From positions 27,702,817-27,766,816 of the forward strand of contig OW203769.1 of NCBI GenBank assembly GCA_934045905.1: a stretch of 64,000 nt of DNA, read 5' to 3'. This DNA comes from Leuctra nigra. Its lineage: Eukaryota; Arthropoda; Insecta; Plecoptera; Leuctridae. Below are positions 46,802 through 58,008 of the stretch, one piece after another (position 1 is the stretch's first letter; every line of letters begins with the position of its first letter). The notes under the pieces were generated by a model. It was not told the DNA's origin, searched no databases, and saw only the letters and a list, made by a program, of their open reading frames with translations. The position numbers and the translations under genes are program-made.

Positions 46802-49201
46802 TATTTTAGATGCATCCAGCGAAAAAATACGATTTTTGTTAAAAATAAAAACAAAAAATTTAAGTTAACCGTATTTTTATCATCTAATAAACATTTGTAT
46901 CGTTATAATGTGTATTACATATTTAAGAATTATACCGTCCCCGTGCTATCTATGAAATAAAATTATTTAATTTCTATACTTCGCAAACCAAATATTGCTT
47001 TTTACTATTTCCCTGGACTTGTGTTTCTTCCGATATTGGCTGAGGCGTCGCGGGCAACATTTGCGTGGAATGATAATAGCGGGCGAGCGCTGAGATTGGC
47101 ATGTTTTGATTGGTGCTCCGCTCTACCAGCGCCATTAATATTCCAATTTGTTTAACGCGATTTAATTTATACCGCCTCACAAGAGAGGCATTATAGTTAA
47201 TGTTAGCTTTAAACACGGGGTGAAATTAGAACGCTAAATGCGGTTTCGCGGATGGAGCATAAATTCACTTTTCTTGGTAGGAGGAAATTATTGCGCTGTT
47301 CTTATTCTTGCCAGAAACCGAATCATATTTTAAACGCAGAACTCAAATGGAATAAATTGGACTACGACGAGTTGTTACACAGTGGTTAGTAATTGAGCTT
47401 AAAGTGTGACTTTTGAAGTGCCTTTCACATGCGTATAGATATAAATATCGAGTTATTTATATATTTAATAGAGGTTATAGAGTAACTTTTGGCATACGAG
47501 TATTCAATTTATTTGCAATGTTCATAAAAGTTAACATAATATTATAATTAAAATATTTGTGAAAGTAAAAGTAAAATTATTACTTTTCTTACAGAACTTC
47601 GAGTTAGAGAAGAAATTTATTTTGTATGATTAATAAGCTAGGATGGTATTTACGAAATAATTTTTCAAATGACACCCCATTTTTAGAATCTATTGTTCCC
47701 CTTTGTGTCAATATGGTCACAAAGATTGTATGTTGAAGTTGCCAAACAATATTTAATATATGTAGATCAAGAAACAACACACTATTTTTTATAGTGTAAT
47801 TAATTTTAACTGATAGAAAGCTATGTGCATTTTCTCTGTGAATTACAACCTCACAAGCCGAGTCAAAAGTCTCTTGTCTCGACATCTATCTCCAACCTTC
47901 CGAAACCTCCAAACAATTTGCCATCTCAAAGCTCGTCTCCATCATCTCTTCTATTTTGATTCCTCGAGATCTTTATTTATTCACGGGAGTTATGAATCTC
48001 CCCGATGCCCCGGCGGATCCCGGAGACAGATCCCGAGGGACACGTGTCTTAGAGGATCAATTCCAGCGGCAATATTTGCACGAGACACATATGTATGAGA
48101 TGGATTTGCATATAGAAGGAGGTTTTAGCTGATGTCTGTTTTGCATGGACGAGTTTCATCTGTTTGTTACTGTTTGCTGGAGAACGCGTAACAGATCTTG
48201 AAACGGCTTTTGTGAATTGGGGGCTACATTTTTCGCAGACGGTTTGTGAGAATTCGTTGGTGCAGCTTTTGTAGCAGGTAATAGTAGTAATAGTAGGTAA
48301 TATGTATTTGTAGTGGTTGGTGTCACATTGAAAGGAATTGTAGGGTGAAGAAATTTGACAGCAACCATATATCACACATTTAGAGTGATTACTTATGAAA
48401 TAAAGATATTTTAGTAAGTACGAAATAATGACATATACTCAGAAATATTGTGAAAGCGGTGTATTTTTGTCGAGTTGTAGAATTTTGGCACCAAACCGAT
48501 GAACGGTTCTGCGGTGTAGCGTGAAATACCTATACTTACACCGCATGAATATCCTGATACACTGAATACTTGCGGTCAAGCTGGGCCGTGGATTGGAGTG
48601 GTTTTTGGTGTGGTTATTTTTTATTGTGTACAATATTCAATAAATACCACCACTTGGAATTTTGAAGTGTTGCTAAACACATAGATGACCTCTCTATCTT
48701 TATAACCTGTGCAAATTTGAAGTCGTTCTAAGAAAAAGGAACTATATGTTTTCTTGAACTTTTCAATCTGAAATGATTATTTTCTTATACTTTGCATCAG
48801 TAATGCAACCTGCAGCACTTGATTGAATGTCGCACGTACAACAGGAACTAAAACCATTTTCATGCATTTGTTCGCAGTTTTCTAAATCCGAATCGCAAAT
48901 TCTTAAATCGTATGACACCCTAATAAGTGGAGCCATTTTATGCAGATTCTGTTATATTCTATTGTATGTGTTTCTAAGTGGAGGGCCCAGTGTGAAAAGT
49001 CTCTAATTCATATTTTGGCCGTTTTGAGTTAGGACCTATTTCCCACTAATTCAAATACGCTCTATGCGGCTTGTTTTGAAAATGTAAAAAATCCGCAAGT
49101 CCGTCATTTGTAGTGTGGTCCTGTGAATTCCTTCACATTTCCAGTGTAGAAGTCCCTAAGTCCGTAACAATCTCTATGTCCAAGACTGACAACTATAGAG
49201 G
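46802..49201. other. AT-rich, no gene seen
   Basis: A small CpG-bearing island lies at about 47970-48110. Open stretches at 47604-48375 have no recognisable domains. Confidence 0.35.
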
Positions 49202-51297
49202 TAATTGAGCGAGCGAAGCGAGCGACTCCATTTGGCTCTTTTAGCACGGACCTCTGTTTTTTTTTTTGTTTTTTTTTTGTTTTTGTTTTTGTATGCTAAA
49301 GGAAGCAATAGAAGTCGCACCGTTTCACCGATCGACCTGAAATTTTGCACACATGTAAAGACAACCTTCTCTGTTTGCAGACCCAATTTTTTTTTGAAAT
49401 CCATCCATTGGTTCATTGTTAAAATAAGTATCTCCTGATAGCCTAAAAAATGAAAATGGTCTTCGAGAAATGTGATCAAACTCATATTTAGCATGGTCAG
49501 TAAGACCAACAATGTCACTTATTTTACAAATTTTCAGCCGAATCTGTCAAGAAAGTATGCACTTATTGACATTTTTAATAGCTGTCAGAAATGAAACATT
49601 GAAAATGAATGTCTTTCCAATGCAACTGAATCTGATTTGCTTTAGGTACAAGAGTGTTTTGATGGTATGTACACTTTTTTTTAGTGAAAAGCAGATATTT
49701 TTATGTTTATTGAGTTGATCAAATTTGAATAATTCAATTTGGATCATAGTTTCCAACAAATCATTTCGAGTTTTTAAGGACCTTGATTGTCTTTTCGTCA
49801 ATTCGTAGTTCTGATGGCCGTGCCTCCCGTGTTTCTACTTGGCTGATTTTGCATCCAGGAGGGATTAGAAACATAAGCTCACATTTCAATAATATCATTG
49901 AGTGGCGTTTGTTCTCTTCTAGCGTTCACACGTCATTCCAAATCTCTCCTGCATTTTGCTTCTTTTCGTTGATAATTTTGGCAATTTGGTGTACTTTGTG
50001 AAGGTATTAGTAAAATTGAATCGCTTTTAAAGCATAGATATTAGGTATCTACAGTTTTTGTCCAGGGGATTGATTATTTCAAATTATTTTCTTCTTGGAA
50101 ACGTTGGATTTATTCCGTTTCTGAGCTTCTGTCTAGCCTGACATTTCCTTGAAGGTTGCTATTTTTTTTTGAAAGTTTTGATTCATTCAGTTCAAAACAT
50201 TACGTTGTCTTATTTTAATTGTGGAACGTTGGATTCATTCCGTTTCTAAACTAGGTAGTTACTATTTTACCTGATCCGTTTTTTTGTGTGGAACTTTGAT
50301 TCCTTTCGCTTATTAGTTGAAAGGTGTTTACTTTATTTTCATATTTGCGAAGTTTTGTTCAAGATTCATTTCGTAACATTACGACATTGAATACATTACG
50401 TCTTTGAGCACACATTTCGTGCATTTCAAACATTGATCACACAAATATTATTGTACTTTAATTAGGTAGGTACTCTACTTCTTACTTTTTCATTACCTAT
50501 CTTATCCCTATTTAAACATGCCGAAAAATGGAAAGACTTCTGCTAGAATGAAAGCCATAAAGGCGAAAAAGCGTCTGCGTGAAATTGAAGATCAAGAAAC
50601 TGACGAAGCTAAATCTAAAAGGTTGAAACAAAATGTCGTTAATAATAAAGCATCAAGGAGCAAAGAGACCCCCGACCAGACTGCTGCAAGGAGATACTCA
50701 AACAATCAACGCAATACCCGCTCTCGTGCAGCGGGTATTGCCGATTGACCGACCAACTAAAAACTTCGCATGGTAATTGGTAGCAACATTTAAGGTATTT
50801 TTGCCAATTTTCAGTCTAATTTGTAGTTATTTTCAAAAGTTTTTGTAATTTTAGGGACATTTTGTGTGTTGGCTGTCAAATTCACGGCGACTTCGAATCT
50901 TCAGTTCAAGGCAAGGTAGTTAGAGCAGAAAGTTTCAAACGAAATGAAACTAATAATGACCGTTTAACAGATTGATCTGATCATAGAGATCTGATATTGT
51001 GTCCACAGTAATATCATATCATATGAGTGGTCCCAGGTATATTGTTTGAAGGATATCATGTGATTTTTGAAACTTAACAAGGAACCGTTCAATCAAAGGT
51101 TTAATCGATCAACTTAAAACTTAGAAAGGTTATTGGGACCAATATTTTTGGAAATTTTGGAGATATTTATACAAGTCTGTGATGAAATTCAAGAATTATT
51201 GGCTTTTAATGACATTTTCGATAGACATAATTTCGGTTCGAGGTGTTGCGTGTCTCCGTGCTCGCTCATCAACGCGTTACTCAGAGCGTTTTCCTAG
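49202..51297 (+). mobile_element. Helitron-like element B with ORF (2.1 kb), longest copy
   Basis: The 5' end is TAATTGAGCGAGCGAAGCG. A T-rich microsatellite (49255-49292) follows. The 3' end is GTGCTCGCTCATCAACGCG, TTACTCAGAGCGTTTTCCTAG, and host T at 51298. CGCTC and GAGCG form the stem of the 3' hairpin. The 5' TGAGCGAGC is the reverse complement of the subterminal 3' GCTCGCTCA, an asymmetric inverted repeat as in Helitron2/Helentron elements. It contains the ORF at 50518. No Rep or helicase domain remains. Copy C shares its 3' 550 bp in reverse. Confidence 0.8.
50518..50748 (+). CDS. Small basic ORF inside Helitron-like element B (76 aa)
   Basis: It starts with ATG (MPKNGKTSARMKAIKAKK) and ends TGA, and encodes a highly charged peptide. 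Residues 1-45 are rich in Lys, Arg and Glu, including ETDEAKSKRLKQN; residues 46-76 continue with SKETPDQTAARRYSNNQRN. Patterns of the type ETPEQ..AARR are familiar from the N-terminal basic region of Helitron Rep-helicase proteins and from some other transposon proteins. Its position, 550 bp before a Helitron 3' end, supports a remnant of the autonomous protein whose Rep and helicase parts were deleted. It could instead be a chance ORF or a nuclear protein fragment. No membrane segment, signal peptide or catalytic motif is visible. Confidence 0.45.
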   Translation: MPKNGKTSARMKAIKAKKRLREIEDQETDEAKSKRLKQNVVNNKASRSKETPDQTAARRYSNNQRNTRSRAAGIAD

Positions 51298-52400
51298 TTT
51301 AGACTAATAGAGTATTAATTTACGCTAAATAATTTTAATGATTTCTATAGTTTCATTCATACACACACCTAATTGTACGTAATAATATGATTGAATACTG
51401 TGCATGAGATAACATAACCTGACTTCTCACTTTTCTGATCAGCGACTAATCGATAAACTGTTAATCACATCATATCAATGAACATAAAGTATATTTCTTA
51501 TAATAATCTAATATTTATTAGTCTATCCCAAGTAGAAGGCTTAGTAGCATCATTTAGTAAATACAAAGTATCTAGGTAAGACAATTTCTTAATTAATTGA
51601 TTACATTTTAGTAAGTAATCCGTCCCATCTTACATTTTTCTTTTTTATCACCTGACAATATACAACAAACAGTGTCAATAGAGATTATGTAGTTATAATG
51701 AAAACATTTCAATCTTTTTTTCAATGCTCAACATAGAATATCTAAGAACTACAAAACGGGACTTGGCAACTTTTTACACTGGGCCCTCCACGTGGATATT
51801 TGATTAACTGAACACATGGAGCCTGATTATGTGTATCCTCGCACAGCACGTGGAGAATATTCCGTCCCGGCAGAATGCGAGGAATGTGTTTGCGCAGTTT
51901 GTTTGAGCTCCAAGAAACCTCGGGGCTAGACTTTGATCTTCTCTTTCACGTCCGTCTCTGCGCCACATCATTGCCGCGCGGCTGTCCCGAGTGTCGCGCG
52001 TCGGAACTCCCTGTCGGCGCACTGACGAGCGGCGTCCCTGCACACGCATGCGCACGGCGCACCTCGCAATTGAGGACTAACGGAGTCACAAATCACGTAA
52101 AATGTCAGAGTGTACAAAAAGCAATTGTTTTTATCGTCATCCCTGGCGGCTGTAATTGATGATTTGGGGTCAGATGAGCGGGAAAATAACAACATCCAGC
52201 AGACTCAGTTATTGAATCAACTTTTTTTGGCTCAACTTTGCGTCGTGACTCAAAAATAGCCATCAATCTCATAGATCATCATATTACTAAATAAAAAGGG
52301 TTTCGGCGAAAATTTTCCTCAACCATCTATAGATCGTTAATGATGATATAAAACTTGTATTATCCCTTGGACTGCTTTGTGGAGTGTTTCTTGCGATTGT
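51298..52400. other. No gene seen; CpG-rich island
   Basis: 51298-51780 is AT-rich. A CpG-rich, non-repetitive island lies at about 51835-52175. No convincing exon was found, but it lies just upstream of the promoter-like cluster. Confidence 0.35.
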
Positions 52401-52693
52401 CCAATCACAAGCCTAGGTTCAGACGCCCCGCAAGAACCTAGGTCTGCGATTGGTCAACCTCCTGGAATATATAAACCGTGAAGTATGCAACTAGCCAGTG
52501 TGGTTGCCATGATTTGACGTCGACCAATGAGAAGGCGCGCCCGCTGGAACCTGGAGCTGTGATTGGTCGCCCTGCAGTGACGTCATTACCGAGTGAGCCC
52601 TGTGTCTTGTGTCAACAGAGAGTGTCGACTTGTTGCTTTGACTCGAGACTTTCTGTTTCAGACTCTCGCGATCCGAGCCCACGGCAGCGCAAG
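52401..52693 (+). promoter_or_regulatory. Promoter-like cluster (CCAAT x4, TATA, CRE) ending in a splice donor
   Basis: CCAAT-type boxes lie at 52401 and 52524 (forward) and 52449 and 52562 (inverted). ATATATAAA is at 52467-52475 and TGACGTCA at 52578-52585. The first two CCAAT boxes are the tips of a 53-bp inverted repeat, with CCTAGGTTC and GAACCTAGG as inner arms. A donor, CGCAAG|GTAACC, follows after 52693, so a non-coding first exon may lie at about 52500-52693. Composition is clearly distinct from the AT-rich flanks. No downstream coding exon was found in the window. Confidence 0.5.
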
Positions 52694-53262
52694 GTAACCT
52701 CAGTCTCTGTTTTCACGCGATGTACTCGTCTTCTGTTGGTTGCTAAATATTGAATCAAGTAGCATCGTGGCACAGCTGATGTGCCTGCTTTTTCTTTCTG
52801 TGGACATCGAAGATGAATTTGAATGTGGAGTTCAGTGATTTCCCACGTGGCAGCGCTGCTGTTTAATGAGTATTACACGTGTTCTCGCCTAGGATATTGT
52901 TTGTTTTAATATTCTTTATCTTGTTCAATTTTTATTGTTATCATATTTCAAACCTCAAACTTACTTTTAAACAATCTTGGGAATAGGGGGATGTTTTTAG
53001 TTCGACTCAAATATTTGACATCCTTATGGCACATAGAGTTATGGCAAGAATACCATCCACTATACACATAAATTTAATAGTAATCAAACTAGCTTTGTTA
53101 TAGGTATACTTGATGTACTCAAGATTTACGGACAAATTACAATTAGTGTTAAGAAAAATGCAACTGTAACAATACAATATTTAATTGTCTAAATACAAAT
53201 TTGCACAAGTATAGTTTAAATATATTTTACAAATAAGATAATAAAGATTGATGCGTATCTAA
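52694..53262. other. No gene seen
   Basis: This would be intron if the promoter-like cluster is real. AT-rich throughout. Confidence 0.35.
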
Positions 53263-54197
53263 CTAGGAAAACGCTCTGTGAAACGCGTTGATGAGCGAGC
53301 ACGGATACGCGCAACACCTCGAACCGAAATTCTGCGTCTATCAATATCATTAAAAGCCAATAATTCTTGAATTTTTCACAGACTTGTTTAAAAATCTCCA
53401 AATATCACTCAAATATTAGTCCCAATAACCATGCAAAGTTTTAAGTTGATCGATTGAACCTTTATAATTGAACTACGTTCCCAGTAAATATTCAAAAATC
53501 ACAGAATCTCTTTCAAAAAATATACCTGGGACCACTCATATGGTATTATTGTGTGTACTTACACAATATTAGATCGATCTGTTGAACGGTCATTATTAGT
53601 TTCATTTGCGTTTAAAAGTTTTTGCTCAACTACCTTGGATTAGAACTGAAGAGTCAAAGTAGCCGTGATCAACATTTTCGAGAAATTTGACAGCTAACAG
53701 ACAAAATGTCCGTAAAATGTCAATTACTTTTGGATTAAAACACAGATTAGTCTGAAAGTAGTCAAAAATACAGATAATGTTGGTCCCAATGACCATGCAA
53801 AGTTTTAAGTTGATCGGTCATACGGTTCTAGTTTAAATGTCAAAAAACACGTGAAATTTTTTTTTTAAATTTTAACCAATGGGAGGATTAGGATGAAATT
53901 TTGTTTGATTGGGCAAAATGTTGGTCGTAATGACTTCTCAAAATTTCAAATTGAAGGGACCAACCAATCGAAAGATATTTTTTTTAAAAATTTGAACCAA
54001 TTACAGGATCCCTTTCAAAAACGATCCCAGAGACCGCATAGATTACGTTAGTACGTGTGCAAAATTTCAGATGGATTGGTTGTGCGGTTTGATCTGGGCA
54101 GTGCAGACAAAAAAAAAAAAAAAAAAAAAAAAAAAAACACACACACAGAAAGTGCCATAAGAGTACCGTGGTGACGCTCGCTACGCTCGCTCAATAA
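53263..54197 (-). mobile_element. Non-autonomous Helitron-like copy C (935 bp)
   Basis: On the minus strand it starts TTTATTGAGCGAGCGTAGCG. It has a T-run plus GT microsatellite (54108-54147), and ends GTGCTCGCTCATCAACGCG, TTTCACAGAGCGTTTTCCTAG, host T. Its 3' part (53263-53860) is a diverged inverted copy of 50741-51297 of element B. B and C therefore form an inverted pair with about 2 kb between their 3' ends. Confidence 0.8.
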
Positions 54198-54377
54198 ACG
54201 ACTTATATTGTTCCAAATTGATTTTTTGATTTCAAGAATCATGATTTTTAACAACGAATAACAACACTGGAAAATTGTATTTCATTGTTGTGATTTCTTG
54301 CTTAAATGCTAGTCTCTGGGAGAAGAAAGTAATTCTGATTGTTTTTGAACGGTCTCTCCATAATGTATTATTAAAGC

Positions 54378-54464
54378 TAGGGATGGCACCCGGTAAAATT
54401 TACCGGTAAATTAAGGTAAATTTACCGGTAAATTTACCGATTATTAATTTACCGGTAAAAAAAA
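54378..54464 (+). mobile_element. hAT-like 5' end fragment
   Basis: TAGGGATGGCACCCGGTAAA opens a run of TTTACCGGTAAATT palindromes. TAGGGATGGCA is a typical hAT terminus. I found no matching inverted right end in the following 10 kb, so this is either a fragment or the start of a larger element. Confidence 0.55.
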
Positions 54465-54625
54465 TGGTACATTTTGTTTTTTGATCCTCTCCAATGTATG
54501 AATGGAGATATCAAATTTTAAGTAATAACTTTAAGTAAACATCAGTGTGACAACATTAGCAGTTAGGCATATTTTACGTTGATTTTTGGTTGTCCTCAAT
54601 CATTCAGAATGATAATTCCATCCAT

Positions 54626-55990
54626 TCATATACCATTACTTCCAATGTCGGAATCTCTCTTCAGGTTTGAGGATTCATTTACAACACCGTGCTCCGTTGC
54701 CCGACTGATGAAACTTGTTGGCTCTGCAATGGATTTAGCAAGTAACTTCATGTCCTTTCTTTCGGTGGCACATACGATTGCCTGTTAAACGGCAAGCCCT
54801 CGCTGTTTTCCATGCTTTGTTTTGCGATTGGCCTCTTGTTGTCAGTTCAATCTGATTCCTGTCTTCATCAGATAGATTATGCAGCTTCAATTTGTTCATC
54901 AGTTGTGATTTATGATCACCGACGTAATCATGGTCGTTTGCTACAGCAAACGGATTAGCAGGTGGAATTGATTGCATCAAGGGCATTCTTGAAGATGACA
55001 AGAATTTATTTGCGGCATAATTTATGCACAGATTGTTTACTATAGATTGATAATGTGGTAAGTCTATTACGTGATGTGGCCGAGGATCAAACGAGCTTCC
55101 GTTTCCACAGTTCTTCCTCAAATTTGCAGACTTGACCGGAGATCCATGGAAGGGCCGTTTAGGCTTGTGAAATGTCTGAAGTTTTTGTGTGCAGACTTCC
55201 GCTGTAACTATCTTCTCATGTTCTACAACATCCTGTACTGCTAGTAGCAGGACAACAACATGTTTGCAATGTGAGTTAGGACCTTCCCCAGCGGCACATT
55301 CACACTGGCTTTCAACAACACTCCCATCTGATTGCAATAACAAGTCAACTTCGTAGCACACTTGCTTCATCTGCGCTCTGCACCGACCGGAGACAAATGT
55401 TCCTGAGGGCGTTTCAGCGAACCGTGCATATTGTAGATATTGCCCTTGGTATAATCGCAAAGGCTTGTTGTCCAGACTCTTTCCAAATCTCTTCAGAAAT
55501 AGATCCAACCTCTGTGAGTTTACTTTTGGAAGAATTGTTGCACCATGAATATCTCGGTAGGCCTCAGGCTCTGGCTTGACCATTTTGAAGCTGACCTCTT
55601 CTGCCTTCTGAGCATCTTCTTGAATGAAGTTATTGTTGCGGATGTACGCTTGTAATCTGAAATTATGACAGAAGAATGCATTAATTTGCTAGTACTGAGC
55701 ATAGAATCAACCACTCCAAAATAATGTTTGGTTATGTTTACATTCTTGTTATGTTCCATGTTATTGGTACCTACCTACCTACCTTTGGCTTTACCTAGGT
55801 ATTTTAAATTTTATTTTTACATGCACTGTGACTTACACTAGGTACCTATGAACATGAGTGCAACTATATAAGTATTTGGAGTTTAATTGAACAGAACTAA
55901 CCTTGCAATTAAGTCAGCTTTCTTGCCTCGCAGTGAAGCACCACAGCCTCGAAGTTCTGCCTTTAATTTTGTCACTGTCCACGTTTCCAT
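54626..55990 (-). pseudogene. SAP-SWIM-YqaJ nuclease-like protein, two exons, frameshifted
   Basis: Exon 1 (55990-55902) starts METWTVTKLKAELRG and encodes a SAP domain with GKKADLIARL. It is a DNA-binding helix pair. The donor is GCAAG|GTTAGT. Intron 55901-55657 is 245 bp and phase 2, with acceptor TTTCAG. Exon 2 begins at 55656 and restores the SAP helix (ARLQAYIRNNNF). A SWIM zinc finger follows (CEC, then CKHVV; about residues 148-162 of the spliced product). Near residue 315, QSQNKAWKTARACRLTGNR matches the start of a YqaJ-type nuclease domain. The main frame stops at 54735 in HRKKGHEVTC. A change of frame near 54772 instead continues with ERKDMKLLAKSI and ATEHGVVNE, as this family should, up to a stop at 54626. 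The catalytic part of the nuclease is missing. YqaJ nucleases are phage-derived. SAP-SWIM-YqaJ proteins are multicopy in many invertebrates, often with mobile elements; a hAT end lies 250 bp downstream. Confidence 0.8.
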
Positions 55991-56527
55991 GGTGAACGGA
56001 GCAAATATTAACAATGTATTACATGTGTTAAATGCGTAGCCAAAATTAATAACAAAATAAAACACTACGTATAAGTCAAACTACACTCTATGGTTTGTCA
56101 GCTGCTCTGGCTTATTGCAATGGCACGGCAGCTGTCAAGTGCAGTAGCATCAGCACTAGTGCGGTGGCGCGCTCTATGCTAGCTTTGCGTGAACAACCCA
56201 ATTCTGATGGGTATTTTTGTTTGGTAGTCTATGACGAAGTGACTTGTAGTGACGCCTTAAAGGAGTTCGGAACTTATAAAGATGAGCTTCTAATAATTAT
56301 CGTTTTATTATCAGCATATCACTCTGATTCGATTGCGAAGTAAAATATTGTCTAAGCGGTCAACTTTCTGAGACATGGACACATTTGAGAAGCAAATGTG
56401 ACGTCACACAGTGTATTAGATTCCATACATCAGCGCGGGACTTTGGGCGCTCGGAATCCAATGACACTGAACAGACGCTGAATTTTAAATAAACGAAGAT
56501 ACTGTACTGAGTATAATGTAGTGTAAA
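55991..56527. other. Upstream region of the SAP-SWIM-YqaJ gene
   Basis: An open stretch at 56095-56343 on the plus strand starts with TTG and has no recognisable domain. A CRE palindrome lies at 56399-56406. Confidence 0.35.
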
Positions 56528-56680
56528 CTACTCTCTAGGAACGACACCAGTACCTACTAAAACGTCAACCAAATAAAACCTAGGCACAATATTTCGAGAG
56601 TCCTTCTACCCCCGTCGTCAGGTGCAAACTTAACTAGGTTTTATCGTTTTAGTAAGTTGGTGTCGTTCCTATAGAGTAGC
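56528..56680. repeat. Inverted-repeat element (153 bp)
   Basis: The left arm has CTACTCTCTAGGAACGACAC and, after a gap, CCTACTAAAACG. The right arm has CGTTTTAGTAAG, then TTGGTGTCGTTCCTATAGAG. Between them TTCGAGAGTCC and CCCCGTCGTCAGG resemble sequences I associate with Penelope-like element ends, but that is a weak impression. Confidence 0.6.
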
Positions 56681-58008
56681 TTTTAGACTCTGAATTATCG
56701 CAAATAATATCTCCAGAAAAGTTTCATCTCCTTTAATTGAGTTACGTAACAGTCATCTCTTAAGCTGCGATAATGAAGGGATTGACGGGATGATCAACTC
56801 CGGTCCATCACGCGAACTGACATCTTGAGATGAGAAAGTATCCTTCTCCGGAGCCATCCATCAAGATCAGCTCTCGCCGGTTTTTCTCCCGGCCAGCGAG
56901 CGAGATGAGTGATTCTTCGACAATAACGCGCGTCCGCTACAGACCTCCCGCTAATCGCGCACGCAGATGACTGTCATTACTTACACGGGTTGCGTTCCAC
57001 ATTCATTTGCTAAGTGCTCGGAGGCCGGAGGACTGTTTGATCGACACAGTCACTGGTACTGGCGGCTGAGGGCCCGAGGGGCGGGCAAAGTACACAGTGA
57101 TTGTACACTTTAATGAAAAGTAAAAAATAGGATTTTAAAAAATGGGGGTTGGCGAGAATTTGTGCAAGGGACAAAAGAATCTCGTAATGTTATTAAAAAA
57201 CTAATTGGATACATTTGAAAATGAATTAAATCAGACAGATATGAGTAAAAATAGCACACTGTGATTTCAAAGTTTAAAATAGTCGCATAATCCAGAATAC
57301 AAATAAAAATATGAGGTAAAAAGTAATTAATTGTAATAAAATTTAGAAATATTATGTCATTCTGATTTTTAGAAATTAAAAGCACATAATTATTAACTTA
57401 AAAAATCAAAATATGAAACGGCGGTTACACATATGTACTGATTATTTCATATAAAAAATAACATACTTCATGTAGGTAATTAAAATGATGAAGAAATCAT
57501 GAAAAATGCGTGCAGTCCGAAGCATGTCCTTGCAGAACAAAGACTATGATAAGGCTACTAATTGCAATCTATAACAAGTTGTTTACCCCTTGTTGATCAG
57601 TGTTTCCTCAAGGCGCAGTGATTCGTCCGCGTTTCTTTCGATCACATCACGGCCAGGAGATGAAGTGGTGTTTCGAGTAGTTTCTAGTGGGAAAATGCAA
57701 GGAGAACTCTCTGATTGGACGCGACGGCGGTGAAAACTTGGAACTGCGCCTGTCATCTTGCTCGAGATGTTTTCCAGCTTTCATTATTTATAATTACGTC
57801 AGTTTCCTTGAATAATTGTAGGGCAATTCATTTCTTACTGCACAGTGTGTCAAATATGGATCGCTTCTAATGGAGACTTATTCTCAGCCTTTGTTTGATT
57901 GATCAAAATACGGCTGAGTTTTATTTGGAATACTTTCGTCTTTCTTGATACATGTTGGGAAGATTCAGGATTGTTAGTCTGGATCCACAGTAATGATGTC
58001 AGAGGTAT
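56681..58008. other. No gene seen; CpG-rich island
   Basis: A unique CpG-rich block lies at about 56785-57085. The remainder is AT-rich with no exon. Confidence 0.35.

Noticed and set aside
56528..56680. A Penelope-like retroelement
   Set aside because: Only a vague likeness in the CCCCGTCGTCAGG and TTCGAGAGTCC words. No reverse transcriptase or GIY-YIG sequence is present, so it is listed only as an inverted-repeat element.
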